Shown: one piece after another, positions 1-8,678 of the stretch
Position numbering within the stretch: position 1 is the stretch's first letter
Layout: every line of letters begins with the position of its first letter
Origin: Rhodothermales bacterium
GTDB lineage: Bacteria > Bacteroidota > Rhodothermia > Rhodothermales > VXPQ01
Assembly: GCA_951812345.1 (NCBI GenBank)
Contig: OX638295.1
Span: 2,018,965 to 2,082,964, forward strand
Length of the DNA stretch: 64,000 nt
Reading direction: 5' to 3'
Made by a program: the position numbers and the translations under genes
The notes under the pieces: model-generated
Told to the model about the DNA's origin: nothing
The model's database searches: none
Seen by the model: only the letters and a program-made list of their open reading frames with translations

Positions 1-268
1 TGGGTTCGGCCTCATCCCGGGCGACATACCGATCGTCCAGGCTTTGAAGACGTCGTATAACGTCGGGAGACAACACCTCACGGGCCCGAGCCTCTTCTTC
101 GGCCTTTTGCAACAGGACGGGGTCATCTCCAAATTTCTGGAGCACCTCTTCGTAGTGTTCTCCGTAACGTTCTTCGAGCGCCTGGTCGACGACTTTGGAC
201 TGCCCAAATGCCGGGTTGAGCGTCAAAATCCATACCAGACCAAGCAGGAGTGTGGTAACTTTTTTCAT
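1..268 (-). CDS. Exported protein of unknown function, N-terminal part (cut by window edge)
   Basis: Reading the minus strand from an ATG at 268-266 gives an open frame of 89 codons that runs off the left edge of the window. The start is preceded by GGGAGG at a good distance. Residues 1-20 form a signal peptide (KK, a hydrophobic run, then AFGQ), followed by a charged, probably helical region rich in Glu, Arg and Leu (EERYGEHYEEVLQKFG). The gene lies 32 bp downstream of the PorV/PorQ-like gene, so it is probably the next gene of that operon. I do not recognise a family. The missing C-terminus prevents any functional call. Confidence 0.75.
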   Translation of the reverse strand, partial: MKKVTTLLLGLVWILTLNPAFGQSKVVDQALEERYGEHYEEVLQKFGDDPVLLQKAEEEARAREVLSPDVIRRLQSLDDRYVARDEAEP

Positions 269-300
269 GGCGTTGTAGCCTCCCGTTGTATGTTTTTGGT

Positions 301-1362
301 TTAAAGATAGACCCCCAGGGTTACCCGATGCACTTTCTGCAAGATGCCCCAATCCGAATAGGCATAGTCGAAAGCGAATCGACTCCGGTTCCTTAGTGTA
401 TAGTGCAACCCGCCTCCGAACGTAAGTCCGTTCACAGAATCTCGTTCATACAAGTTCTGATATCCCGCACGCAAAAAGAGCAGGTTGTTAAATCCGTATT
501 CGATGCCCAGGTTCATGCTTTCCGTCGAGCCGGTGGGGTGCATCAGATCAACCCCCATAACGACATGCCCCCTAGCGGGCAAGGACGTTTCATAACTCAT
601 GCCGAACCGGAATATCTGTGGAAGCGAGAAGTTATCGGTTTCGTAGCTGACCGGCACGTTTTCGACGCCTCGGTTTACCATATCCGGATCAAGAACGTTG
701 GTAAGATGTCGTCCCTCGATACGCATATCCGGTCCGAAATTTGAAATACTGGACCCCAACGAGAGCCCTCGCAACGGCGTTTGGTAATACACACCGGCGT
801 CCAGAGCGGTCTGGTTGGCGCTTTCCGTCCATATCCGCTGGCTGATGTATTTCCCTGAAAGACCGATCGAGAACGAAGGGATCAACCGGGCCGATACCGA
901 AATATTGACAGCTAAATCCTGCGCGTCGTAAAACTCGCCGGTACCCTCCGGAACGTCCACTGTGCGCACGGGCTGCTGCGGCACGGTCAGGGAAGTAAAA
1001 CTTGCACCGAGGACAGTGCCCAAAAAAGGCAAGGGCGTGGCAAGCGCAAAAAAATCGAAATTAGTGTCGGCCAGCCATTCGGCATGCGTGAACGACATGG
1101 CCATACCGTCGAGATAGGCCAGGCCGGCCGGATTCCAGTAGATAGCCTCCACCTCCCCGGCCTGTGCGGTGTAGGACCCGCCCATAGCCTCGGCGCGCGC
1201 GCCAATGCCAATCTCCAGAAAGGCGGCCGATATGGTGCCCTTGTTGGATACGTTTTGCACAAACGCGGGATCGCCAGGCTTGCCTGTATCCTGCGCATAC
1301 CCCGGCACACTAATAGCCAAAAGGAGCAGGCAACTCAGGAAAAGGTTTGCGTGTCTGTACAT
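301..1362 (-). CDS. PorV/PorQ-like outer-membrane beta-barrel protein (copy 1)
   Basis: About 353 residues: a signal peptide (cleavage near GYAQ), then a conserved N-terminal segment with ARAEAMGG and a YWNPAG motif, followed by alternating beta-strands to a C-terminal LGVYL. The motif set and length fit the PorV/PorQ (UPF0164-like) family, FadL-type barrels that in T9SS bacteria act as shuttle or attachment factors for secreted cargo. The ATG at 1362 is chosen over an upstream GTG at 1374 because GAGGG sits 5 bases before it. It follows the large exported protein gene by 37 bp, matching the cargo-then-barrel order of two other loci here (56511-60026 and 40094-43468). It is the most divergent of the three copies. 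That it serves its neighbour is inference. Confidence 0.8.
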   Translation of the reverse strand: MYRHANLFLSCLLLLAISVPGYAQDTGKPGDPAFVQNVSNKGTISAAFLEIGIGARAEAMGGSYTAQAGEVEAIYWNPAGLAYLDGMAMSFTHAEWLADTNFDFFALATPLPFLGTVLGASFTSLTVPQQPVRTVDVPEGTGEFYDAQDLAVNISVSARLIPSFSIGLSGKYISQRIWTESANQTALDAGVYYQTPLRGLSLGSSISNFGPDMRIEGRHLTNVLDPDMVNRGVENVPVSYETDNFSLPQIFRFGMSYETSLPARGHVVMGVDLMHPTGSTESMNLGIEYGFNNLLFLRAGYQNLYERDSVNGLTFGGGLHYTLRNRSRFAFDYAYSDWGILQKVHRVTLGVYL

Positions 1363-1399
1363 GGATACCCTCACGGTGTATGCCGTTTGCCCTGCATCG

Positions 1400-4300
1400 T
1401 CACCTTATGATCGAGAATCGTCCGACTTTTTCCCCGATACCGGGCGCCTCCACGTGGTAGAGGTACACCCCGTAGGATACATCCAGGCCATCATCGGATT
1501 GAAGATTCCACATTGCTATGCTTCTATCCTCACTGGCCGAGTGCTGGATGATTTTCACCTGGCGTCCGCTTATAGTAAAAATGCGGATAGTGCACTCCTG
1601 GGGCAGGTTCCTGAAATCAATGCGTCGCTCGCCGCGCCCCGGTAACTGAAGATTGCGTGCTTCAAGAATGTTAACGGCTACATATGGATCCGGGACCACG
1701 TAAATGTCGTCGAGCGTGGCCTCCGGCAACTCTTCAAGCAGCCTGTTTCCATCTACTTTGAACTGGAGTACATCGTCGCGGTCGAAGGGCTTGCTGGTTT
1801 CCAGCAGCAATACGTCGCCTTCCACCGGAATCTCGTTCCGCGCAATCTCATCGAACGCCTCCAGATAGACCTCGGGGCTGGACAGGTTCGGCAGGAAAGT
1901 CTCCCATCGAGGAAGGGTCAATAACGAATCAAGGAGGTCGTTGTACCAGGGATTAATCTGCTGGAAGAAATCGTCAAGCTCCGTAACGCTCAGCGAAGGC
2001 CCGAACGGTCGGCGCTGCATCCCGCGCACCTGACGCACGGCGAGCGAATCATAAAGCGCCTGGCCGTCTGTAATCGCCCGCGTCATAAAGGTCCCCGCAT
2101 TGTCAGACAGACCGAGGGTAAACCGCCAGGTAGACTGTGTGTAAAACTGATAGCCGCCCAAGGTCACCGGCGCCACGCGCACATTGATCACATCGCCCGG
2201 CGATAAGACGCCCCGCACCGTATCGGCGGGAATCAACCCCCCGATTTCGGTTATCTGCAAAGGCGCCTGTACTGCACTGTTCAGGTTCGTGACATCCCAG
2301 ACGGTAAAGTTGGTCGGAATCCGGTTGCTGGGCGTTAACGAATTGGAAGTATCGGCTCCGAGCGCCGAGACCCGAATTTCGTAGTCAAGCGGGACGGGCG
2401 TATTCTGATCCCCCTCATCCACCGTGGCAAGGGTGCTCGGTGTAGCCCGCCTGCCTTGAGCCGAGGCATTCTCCAGCCACCGGACATTGAGCGGAGCAGG
2501 CACAAGCGGAGCATCAATGGTAAAACGCATTCCATCATAAAGTCTGGCGCGAAGCACATCACTATTAAAAAGGTTCGCACCCTGATCCTCGGGAGCGCTC
2601 ACAGCCAGTGTATCGCCTGTCGTTACGTTGCGTAACACAAAGCCCGTCGTCAAACCGTTTTTCAGGAAAACGGGGTCGAGTTCGGCAAAAGAGTTATCGT
2701 CGCTGAAGGTGAATTCATAGTCATACCCCTTGCTGTTCGCTTCTTCCGGAATCAGAAAATCCACCCTGAGCGATCCTGAAGCGTCCCCTGAGACGCGCTG
2801 CACGCCATCGACGAGTTGTGATTCGAGATAGCCCAAAGCCGGGCGTTGCGGCACAACGACGGCGCAATTTCTGTCCACATTGACGGGCCGGTCAAAGGCA
2901 TCGACTTCTATGATTTTCGAACTCTCTGTGGGCGTAATCTCCGCCAGATTTTCATACGACGAAAGGCCCCGCTGGAAAAAAGATTGGTGATACCCGCGAT
3001 CGACCGACGCCACACAGTAATAGTAGGTGCGCCCATTCTCGACCGTCGAGTCGACATAACTGTACTCGAGCCCGCTGTCAATGCCCATGTCGTAACTGAT
3101 CCCAAAGGCGCCGATGGGCACGGGATGCGCTCCATTCAACCCGTTGTCGATGTCAAACTGAACTTTGTCGCCGGTAGGCGTTTGGAGCGGCTCCCACAGG
3201 AGGGGGTTGCCAAAGGCGTCGGTAATCGTCTTGATGTCGTTGAACTCGGGATCGGTGCTGCGATAGACCTTGTACATTTCGAAGTCGAGCCCGTAGATGG
3301 GGTCGCGCGAAGACTCGGCGCTCTGATCCCACACCAGCGTAACTCTCTTATTGCCCGGAACGGCGGTCAGGAAGGGCGGGCGGGGCGGTTTGGCGAAGTT
3401 ATAATCCGAGTCGTAGATGTTTTGCATGGTCCGCTTGTTGCGTAACATGTCCTGGAAATCATTACCGCAAAAGAAGGCGATGGAGAAACGTTGCTCCTGC
3501 CCGCGCTGGATGGAACTCAAGCCAGCGGAATAAACGTAGATGATATCGGCGGTTTCGGTGGGCGTAATGAAGACGCCTGGCTGGATATACTCCTCCCAAA
3601 ACAGGGGGTCGTCGTCAATGTCGCGATCGAACTCGGCCGGGGTGCGAATGACCATCCCTGTCAGGCCGATCTGATCGATCTCGTCGTTGTCGGTAAATTC
3701 AAAATTGGGTTCCCCGGGATCGGGACGACCGTTGGCCTCTGTACCGTCGGGGTCGGGGCCGGGATAGTTTTCATTTTCCGGGCCCAGGCCGTCCGAGCCT
3801 GTATCGTCATTGATCGGCTCAATGGTCAAACGGCCATCTCCGTTAAGGTCTTCGCCAGGATCAAGGATAAAGTTGTTGTTGGCGTCTTCGTTGTCATAGA
3901 TGCCGTTGCCGTCCACATCTTCCCACGGGCGCCAGTCGCCATCATCGTCGATCCCGTTAGCCCGGCTCTCGTCCACCAGATTATCGCTGTCATTGTCCCG
4001 ACCATCGCGAGGCAAACCAGGGCTTTCCAGAAATCCAACCCCGCCATAGCCCACCTTGAAGCCGTTGACAATCAGATCCTGTTTATACCACTGATACGTA
4101 ATGTCGTCAACCGTGTCGAAGAACGCCTCGTTATTCGAGGTGCGGCCGGCGATATCGTAATCGACGATCATCGAGATAATGGCCGTCGGAATATCAAATC
4201 GACTGACGTTCTTGACATCGAACGTGGCGATAAAGATGTCCTCGGCCAACACGCTGGCCCATTGGTATTGACGCGCCTTTACCTCAATGCCCAATCCGCG

Positions 4301-5299
4301 GCGGCCGCCCTGTGCAAAGCCCCGACGATCCGGTTGGCCGATGGCCGGATCGAGGAACGGGTAGTATGGGAAATCGTCATTGTCGCGGTCGTCCACCACA
4401 TAGTACGACTCCTGGTCGCCGCGCACAAAAGCCCCGTATGCGCCGTTCCAGCGTCCGGAACGCACGCCGGGTCCGGGATCACAGGAGGCGCCCTGCTCAA
4501 ACGTACAGGGAGCGCGTTGATCGCCCACATAGGACCTGGGCGGCCAGAAGGCAGGCCAGGTATTGCGCAAGTTGGACTGCGCGGTGTACTCCACCTCGTT
4601 GAATAATTCCAGGTCCAGTATCTTGTTATTATTGATATCTTCCCGAGGATCCAACATCCCGTCCCCATCCACGTCTTCGCTTAAGCCGCCGACGTAGTAA
4701 AAACCCGTCTCACTAAGTAACCTGCGGTCGTCCGCGTTGTTGTTCAGGCGGTTGCGCGTGGCCGGATCGCCGTTCATGTTGTAATATCCCGGCAGAGGCG
4801 TGAAAAAGAACTTGTGGCTGCCGGTGGGATGCTGGTCCCCTCCGCTTCGGTTGTAACTCTCTGAGATGATCTGGAGGCTATCGCCCTGCTCGCTAGCAAC
4901 CTGTGCCCCTACCACAAAACTCATGGTATGCCCGTATGCGACGCCGGAGCCCTTGGGCCAGGTAATAAACCGGGGCGTCACGGAACCGCCCCAGTATCCG
5001 GCCGAGATATTCACATTGTTCACATAGGGAACCTGAATGAGATTGCCGGTGCCCAATGCTCCACGCACAAAGTTCCGGAACGATAGCGGCACAACCGCCC
5101 CGCTTCTGGCGGCGGCCCGTTGCGTCTCTTTTTCTATCCGGGCGATCTGCTGTTCAAGACGGTTGGCCGCTTCATACGCCTCCTGCTCGACAGGCGAAGC
5201 AGCTTTCGTTTGGGCCCGCAGGTCGCCGGGCGTCGTCCCCACGACGACACAGCAGGCCAAAAGAGAAGCAACAAGCGATTTGAGAGCCGGCTTGGTCAT
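1400..5299 (-). CDS. Very large exported protein with calcium-type repeats and a T9SS-like C-terminal domain
   Basis: 1299 residues. An N-terminal signal peptide (residues 1-29, ending DLRAQ) is followed by a helical stretch (about 35-65) and long beta-rich regions. Acidic repeats of the DxDxDG kind occur near residues 210-230 (DVDGDGMLD) and 440-500 (DVDGNGIYD, DLNGDGRLT), as in thrombospondin-3/EF-hand-like calcium loops. A fibronectin-type segment begins near residue 645. The C-terminus carries a VVPDPY motif, an FRNLPQECTIRIFTISG strand pattern and a final GRFSIIR, the layout of FlgD-like T9SS sorting domains. It lies between a TonB receptor (7 bp upstream) and a PorV/PorQ-like gene (37 bp downstream). 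It is related in plan to the proteins at 41216-43468 and 57687-60026, but much longer. Function is unknown; a surface-displayed structural or binding protein is plausible. Confidence 0.8.
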   Translation of the reverse strand: MTKPALKSLVASLLACCVVVGTTPGDLRAQTKAASPVEQEAYEAANRLEQQIARIEKETQRAAARSGAVVPLSFRNFVRGALGTGNLIQVPYVNNVNISAGYWGGSVTPRFITWPKGSGVAYGHTMSFVVGAQVASEQGDSLQIISESYNRSGGDQHPTGSHKFFFTPLPGYYNMNGDPATRNRLNNNADDRRLLSETGFYYVGGLSEDVDGDGMLDPREDINNNKILDLELFNEVEYTAQSNLRNTWPAFWPPRSYVGDQRAPCTFEQGASCDPGPGVRSGRWNGAYGAFVRGDQESYYVVDDRDNDDFPYYPFLDPAIGQPDRRGFAQGGRRGLGIEVKARQYQWASVLAEDIFIATFDVKNVSRFDIPTAIISMIVDYDIAGRTSNNEAFFDTVDDITYQWYKQDLIVNGFKVGYGGVGFLESPGLPRDGRDNDSDNLVDESRANGIDDDGDWRPWEDVDGNGIYDNEDANNNFILDPGEDLNGDGRLTIEPINDDTGSDGLGPENENYPGPDPDGTEANGRPDPGEPNFEFTDNDEIDQIGLTGMVIRTPAEFDRDIDDDPLFWEEYIQPGVFITPTETADIIYVYSAGLSSIQRGQEQRFSIAFFCGNDFQDMLRNKRTMQNIYDSDYNFAKPPRPPFLTAVPGNKRVTLVWDQSAESSRDPIYGLDFEMYKVYRSTDPEFNDIKTITDAFGNPLLWEPLQTPTGDKVQFDIDNGLNGAHPVPIGAFGISYDMGIDSGLEYSYVDSTVENGRTYYYCVASVDRGYHQSFFQRGLSSYENLAEITPTESSKIIEVDAFDRPVNVDRNCAVVVPQRPALGYLESQLVDGVQRVSGDASGSLRVDFLIPEEANSKGYDYEFTFSDDNSFAELDPVFLKNGLTTGFVLRNVTTGDTLAVSAPEDQGANLFNSDVLRARLYDGMRFTIDAPLVPAPLNVRWLENASAQGRRATPSTLATVDEGDQNTPVPLDYEIRVSALGADTSNSLTPSNRIPTNFTVWDVTNLNSAVQAPLQITEIGGLIPADTVRGVLSPGDVINVRVAPVTLGGYQFYTQSTWRFTLGLSDNAGTFMTRAITDGQALYDSLAVRQVRGMQRRPFGPSLSVTELDDFFQQINPWYNDLLDSLLTLPRWETFLPNLSSPEVYLEAFDEIARNEIPVEGDVLLLETSKPFDRDDVLQFKVDGNRLLEELPEATLDDIYVVPDPYVAVNILEARNLQLPGRGERRIDFRNLPQECTIRIFTISGRQVKIIQHSASEDRSIAMWNLQSDDGLDVSYGVYLYHVEAPGIGEKVGRFSIIR

Positions 5300-5306
5300 A
5301 GTCAGC

Positions 5307-8216
5307 TTAGAAATTCACCGTTACGGCGACAAGTACCCGGCGCGGCGCCGAGAACCTGGTCGCAACGTTGTCATCTTCCGCGCGGGTAAATAACCCCACA
5401 AAATCGCGGACCAGGTCTCGTTCGGTCTGAATCAGCGGTAGCCGAACAATCTGGTCGGCCCGCCCGGAGATCGTATTGACGGAAAGCTGATTCAGCCGGT
5501 TGAACACGTTGTCGACCTGGACACGTAACCCGTAAGCCACACCCCCTAACCTGAAGCGCTTCTCAGCACGCAGGTCGAAGGTGAACAAAACAGGCTTACG
5601 CTCGGTGTTATCAAACTCGTTGGCAGGATAATTCACGCTCGGATCCAGAAACGCAGGCGTGTAGGGTTGACCGGTGGCCAATTGGCTGATGAAGCCGACG
5701 CTCCAATTGTTTTCTCTCCCGATAGTAGCCGACAGGTTGCCCGTGAGGGTCTGGTCCCAGTCCAGAAGAATGACCTGCCGGTCTACAAATAAATCCCCGA
5801 CTTCACCGGAGCGCCCCGCAATCACGACATCGGCTACGGCAGCAGGATCCGACGAACTGCCTCGTGCATCGGAATAGGTGATATCAAAAGACGAATGCAA
5901 AAGGATGCCGACCGGACGCACCGCCAGCGCAATCGTGCCGCCGCGCACCAGTCCATGATCGCGGTTGACGGTGCGCGTATACTGGATGTTGTCAAGCGTA
6001 CTGAGAATCTCTACGCCCAGCAAGTTTCGGATGTTTTTGTAGAACATACTCGCATCGACCCCGAGAAAACTGGTGAGTTGCTGCTGCAAGCCCATCTCGT
6101 ATTTGATCGTTCGCTCGGGATCGAGGTCCGGATTCCCGACGGAGCGTCCCTCCAGGTGCCCCACATTGATGTCACTAAAGATGGGGTTCTTGAGCATCTC
6201 GTTATAGGCCGGCATTTGCACAAAATGCCCGTAGGCCACGCGCAAGGCGCCGCGTTCCGAGATCGGATAGGAAATACCGAGACGTGGACTGAGATATTTC
6301 TTCGGCGGGGTATCCTCGAAGTTGTCGGACCGCCCGATCCGATCCGTAGGGGTACGCGGCTCAATAAGCCGTTTTGCTCGAATATCGTAGTACTCGAAGC
6401 GCAGGCCGGCCTTAAGAACAAGCCGATCGCCGATTTCCAGCTTATCCTGGGCATAGGCGGCAAATTCAAGAGGAGACTCTTCGAAACGATCGTCGATCTT
6501 GTATTGCTCCAGTTCCGGCACCAGGATCGGCTGGCGAGCCCGGATAGCCTCCAGATAATCGTCAAAAAAGGCATAGTCGGAGGCCGAGGGATACGGAAAG
6601 TTGACAAAGAGCGAATCCGGATCATCCCGATAGACCCAACTGCGATCCAGGTCCTCGACCACTCGTCGGTCGTTCCTGAACTGTACACCGACCTTCAGCT
6701 CGCTTTGTCCGGTAATCTGCCAGGTGAAATCTGAAGCGAGATAAATGCTGCGCTCGTTGCTTCGAAATTCTCCGTTCGAGGTACTGCCAAGGCTGAACCC
6801 GGTTACGGGTGCACTGGCGCTAAGAAACTGAATATTCGGATCGTTAATGGACGAAAACGCATACGACTCGCTATCCGTGGTTTTGTACGATCCTTGCAGC
6901 GAAAAAACCTTATTTCTCCCAAAGGTCTGCTTGAGCGTCACGATATGCGTCCAGGCCGTGTAATAACTTTGGGGTCGAAAGTCCGGGGCAAAGCGCTGGC
7001 TGTGATTGTACTGTTGCCCTTCCGACTGGTTATACAGGAGTTGATAGGTAAGCCTCGACCGGGATGCAGGCCGCAGGACGATCTTGGGAGCCAGCGTTAA
7101 CGCCCGGCGCATACTCATATCAATGATTCGACCGTCTCCGGAAGAAAAAGTAATGGGATTCCCCTGCGAATCCCGAATCAATCTACCGGTGGTAGTCCGG
7201 GCTGAATCCAGCGAAATGAGTCGAGTATCGTCGGGCTGGAAAAGATCGCGATACCACCGATGATAAGCCGCTGCTTTGAGCCCGTCCTGCGCCGTGAATC
7301 GCCGCTCCCCTTTGAGATGACCGACCCGGTCCTCAAATCGACCGGAAAAGAAAAATCCCAAACCCCATTGTTTAACCAGCGGACCACCCAGAGTCACAGA
7401 AAAATCCTTTGACTCGAAGGGAGTTAAACGATCCCCGCCGATGAAGAGGTCATCGTCGCCGGGCAGATAGTTCCAGGTCGAAGCTCGCAAACTCCCTGAC
7501 AGCTTTTGCCCGGGGTCACGGGTTGTTACGCTGACGATGCCGGATTGCGCCCCGCCTAATTCCGCATCGAACGTGCCGGTAAAAACCTGCACTTCCTGTA
7601 CCGACTCCACTTCCACATCCAACGTATTACCGCCCCCCTGCCCATATACGTCATGCACGGGAATCCCGTCGATCAGGTAGGCCGCTTCCCGGGACCGCCC
7701 GCCCCGGAAGTGAAAACTGCCTCCCGAGGTGACCACGCCTGGCTGGAACCGCACGAGTTCGCTTAACTCCTGGACAGGGAGCCTTTCGATTGCCTCCTGG
7801 CTCACGTAGGAAACACTCGTGGTCCGGTCCTTGACGACAATGGGGCGCTCGGCGCGGACGATAATTTCCTGCCCTTCAATGATCTGTTCCTGAAGCTCCC
7901 CGTCCACCTGTGTCGTTCGCCCGGAATAGACTTCCACGTTTTCATGCTTGAGCGTGGCGAATCCGACAAAGGACATGACCAGGGTATATTTGCCGGGCGG
8001 TACGCTTAAGATAAAATACCTCCCGTCCACCCCGGTTGTTGTGCCTATATAGGTCTGCTCCTCCAAATATATACTAACCCCTGGCAGCGTTTCGCCCGTT
8101 GCAGCGTCAATCACTGTACCCGAAATCTTCCCATTCGACTGGGCCGTCACCGGACTGGTAGCCGCCAGCAAAAGGAAAACGAGGCAGATGAAGCAATACG
8201 TAGTGCGTCTTGCCAT
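5307..8216 (-). CDS. TonB-dependent outer-membrane receptor with carboxypeptidase-regulatory-like domain
   Basis: 969 residues. After the signal peptide (cleaved near VTAQ) comes a carboxypeptidase-regulatory-like domain at about 30-110 (GKISGTVIDAATGETLPGV). A plug domain follows at about 125-240, with FRGGRSREAAYLIDGIPV and ELGGAQSGIVSV motifs. The rest is a 22-strand-type barrel ending in Phe (VTVNF), the usual beta-signal. Such receptors import or bind large ligands using TonB energy, and in this lineage often stand beside T9SS cargo genes. It heads a minus-strand operon with the large exported protein and PorV/PorQ-like genes and is divergent from the phosphonate locus, sharing its 462-bp upstream region. 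The ligand is not evident; import of phosphonate-bearing material is a speculation from position only. Confidence 0.87.
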   Translation of the reverse strand: MARRTTYCFICLVFLLLAATSPVTAQSNGKISGTVIDAATGETLPGVSIYLEEQTYIGTTTGVDGRYFILSVPPGKYTLVMSFVGFATLKHENVEVYSGRTTQVDGELQEQIIEGQEIIVRAERPIVVKDRTTSVSYVSQEAIERLPVQELSELVRFQPGVVTSGGSFHFRGGRSREAAYLIDGIPVHDVYGQGGGNTLDVEVESVQEVQVFTGTFDAELGGAQSGIVSVTTRDPGQKLSGSLRASTWNYLPGDDDLFIGGDRLTPFESKDFSVTLGGPLVKQWGLGFFFSGRFEDRVGHLKGERRFTAQDGLKAAAYHRWYRDLFQPDDTRLISLDSARTTTGRLIRDSQGNPITFSSGDGRIIDMSMRRALTLAPKIVLRPASRSRLTYQLLYNQSEGQQYNHSQRFAPDFRPQSYYTAWTHIVTLKQTFGRNKVFSLQGSYKTTDSESYAFSSINDPNIQFLSASAPVTGFSLGSTSNGEFRSNERSIYLASDFTWQITGQSELKVGVQFRNDRRVVEDLDRSWVYRDDPDSLFVNFPYPSASDYAFFDDYLEAIRARQPILVPELEQYKIDDRFEESPLEFAAYAQDKLEIGDRLVLKAGLRFEYYDIRAKRLIEPRTPTDRIGRSDNFEDTPPKKYLSPRLGISYPISERGALRVAYGHFVQMPAYNEMLKNPIFSDINVGHLEGRSVGNPDLDPERTIKYEMGLQQQLTSFLGVDASMFYKNIRNLLGVEILSTLDNIQYTRTVNRDHGLVRGGTIALAVRPVGILLHSSFDITYSDARGSSSDPAAVADVVIAGRSGEVGDLFVDRQVILLDWDQTLTGNLSATIGRENNWSVGFISQLATGQPYTPAFLDPSVNYPANEFDNTERKPVLFTFDLRAEKRFRLGGVAYGLRVQVDNVFNRLNQLSVNTISGRADQIVRLPLIQTERDLVRDFVGLFTRAEDDNVATRFSAPRRVLVAVTVNF

Positions 8217-8317
8217 TATAACGCTATCGTGAATCAGGTTTCCAATTCAAGGTGGCCTCTCTGGGGCCATTGCGGAGTATTACCGTCCGGACAGCCAGGA
8301 AAACAACTGGTTTGTCA

Positions 8318-8331
8318 ACAATAAGAATTGT
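8318..8331. promoter_or_regulatory. Small palindrome, possible operator
   Basis: Perfect inverted repeat ACAAT-aaga-ATTGT in the AT-rich core of the divergent promoter region, overlapping the spacer between a TTGTCA and a TATAAC hexamer on the plus strand. The position would suit a regulator acting on both operons, but no regulator gene is in the window and a 5-bp dyad can arise by chance. Confidence 0.25.
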
Positions 8332-8485
8332 ATATAACACTTACAAGTAGCAAAGGCAATGAAAGAGAACGAAATTACATGATGCTACATTGGCCCTTAA
8401 ATGAAATAGCAACCCATAGCGCGGTGCGGGTCTATCGGGTCGATGAGATAGGGCAAAAGCCTTCCAAAATTCCACCATTTCAATG

Positions 8486-8506
8486 GGGTTTCAAGGAGAG
8501 AAACCC
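8486..8506. other. Hairpin in the phnW leader
   Basis: GGGTTTC (8486-8492), a 7-base loop, then GAAACCC (8500-8506), a perfect 7-bp stem about 170 bp before phnW. There is no U-tract after it, so it is not a classical terminator. It could be an mRNA structure or chance. Confidence 0.25.
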
Positions 8507-8678
8507 TGACTTTGCCAGCACTAAAACCAGTGTCTATGACAGACAGTGCCGGATGCAAGCCGACCTTTCGATTACGAATCATTATCTTTGCATTATGGGG
8601 AACGTCCCTGTTAATAACCTGGAGAGTGCTTCCGACCACCGCGAGCATGCTAACAACAGACGGTAGATCTGCGACGCC

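Larger units (their letters stand above)
8217..8678. promoter_or_regulatory. Divergent intergenic region between the TonB operon and the phosphonate operon
   Basis: A 462-bp stretch with no convincing gene. It must carry the promoters of both divergent units. Its left part (about 8300-8360) is AT-rich with a short palindrome at 8318-8331 and a weak sigma-70-like arrangement on the plus strand (TTGTCA at 8312, TATAAC at 8333, spacing of only 15). Two small open frames (8328-8666 plus, 8397-8648 minus) have no ribosome site or recognisable product and are taken as chance. A hairpin at 8486-8506 lies in the phnW leader. No riboswitch fold was recognised. Confidence 0.5.

Noticed and set aside
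8328-8666. Small plus-strand frame in the divergent intergenic region
   Set aside because: Starts with a poor codon, lacks a ribosome site and overlaps presumed promoter and hairpin elements; no family resemblance.
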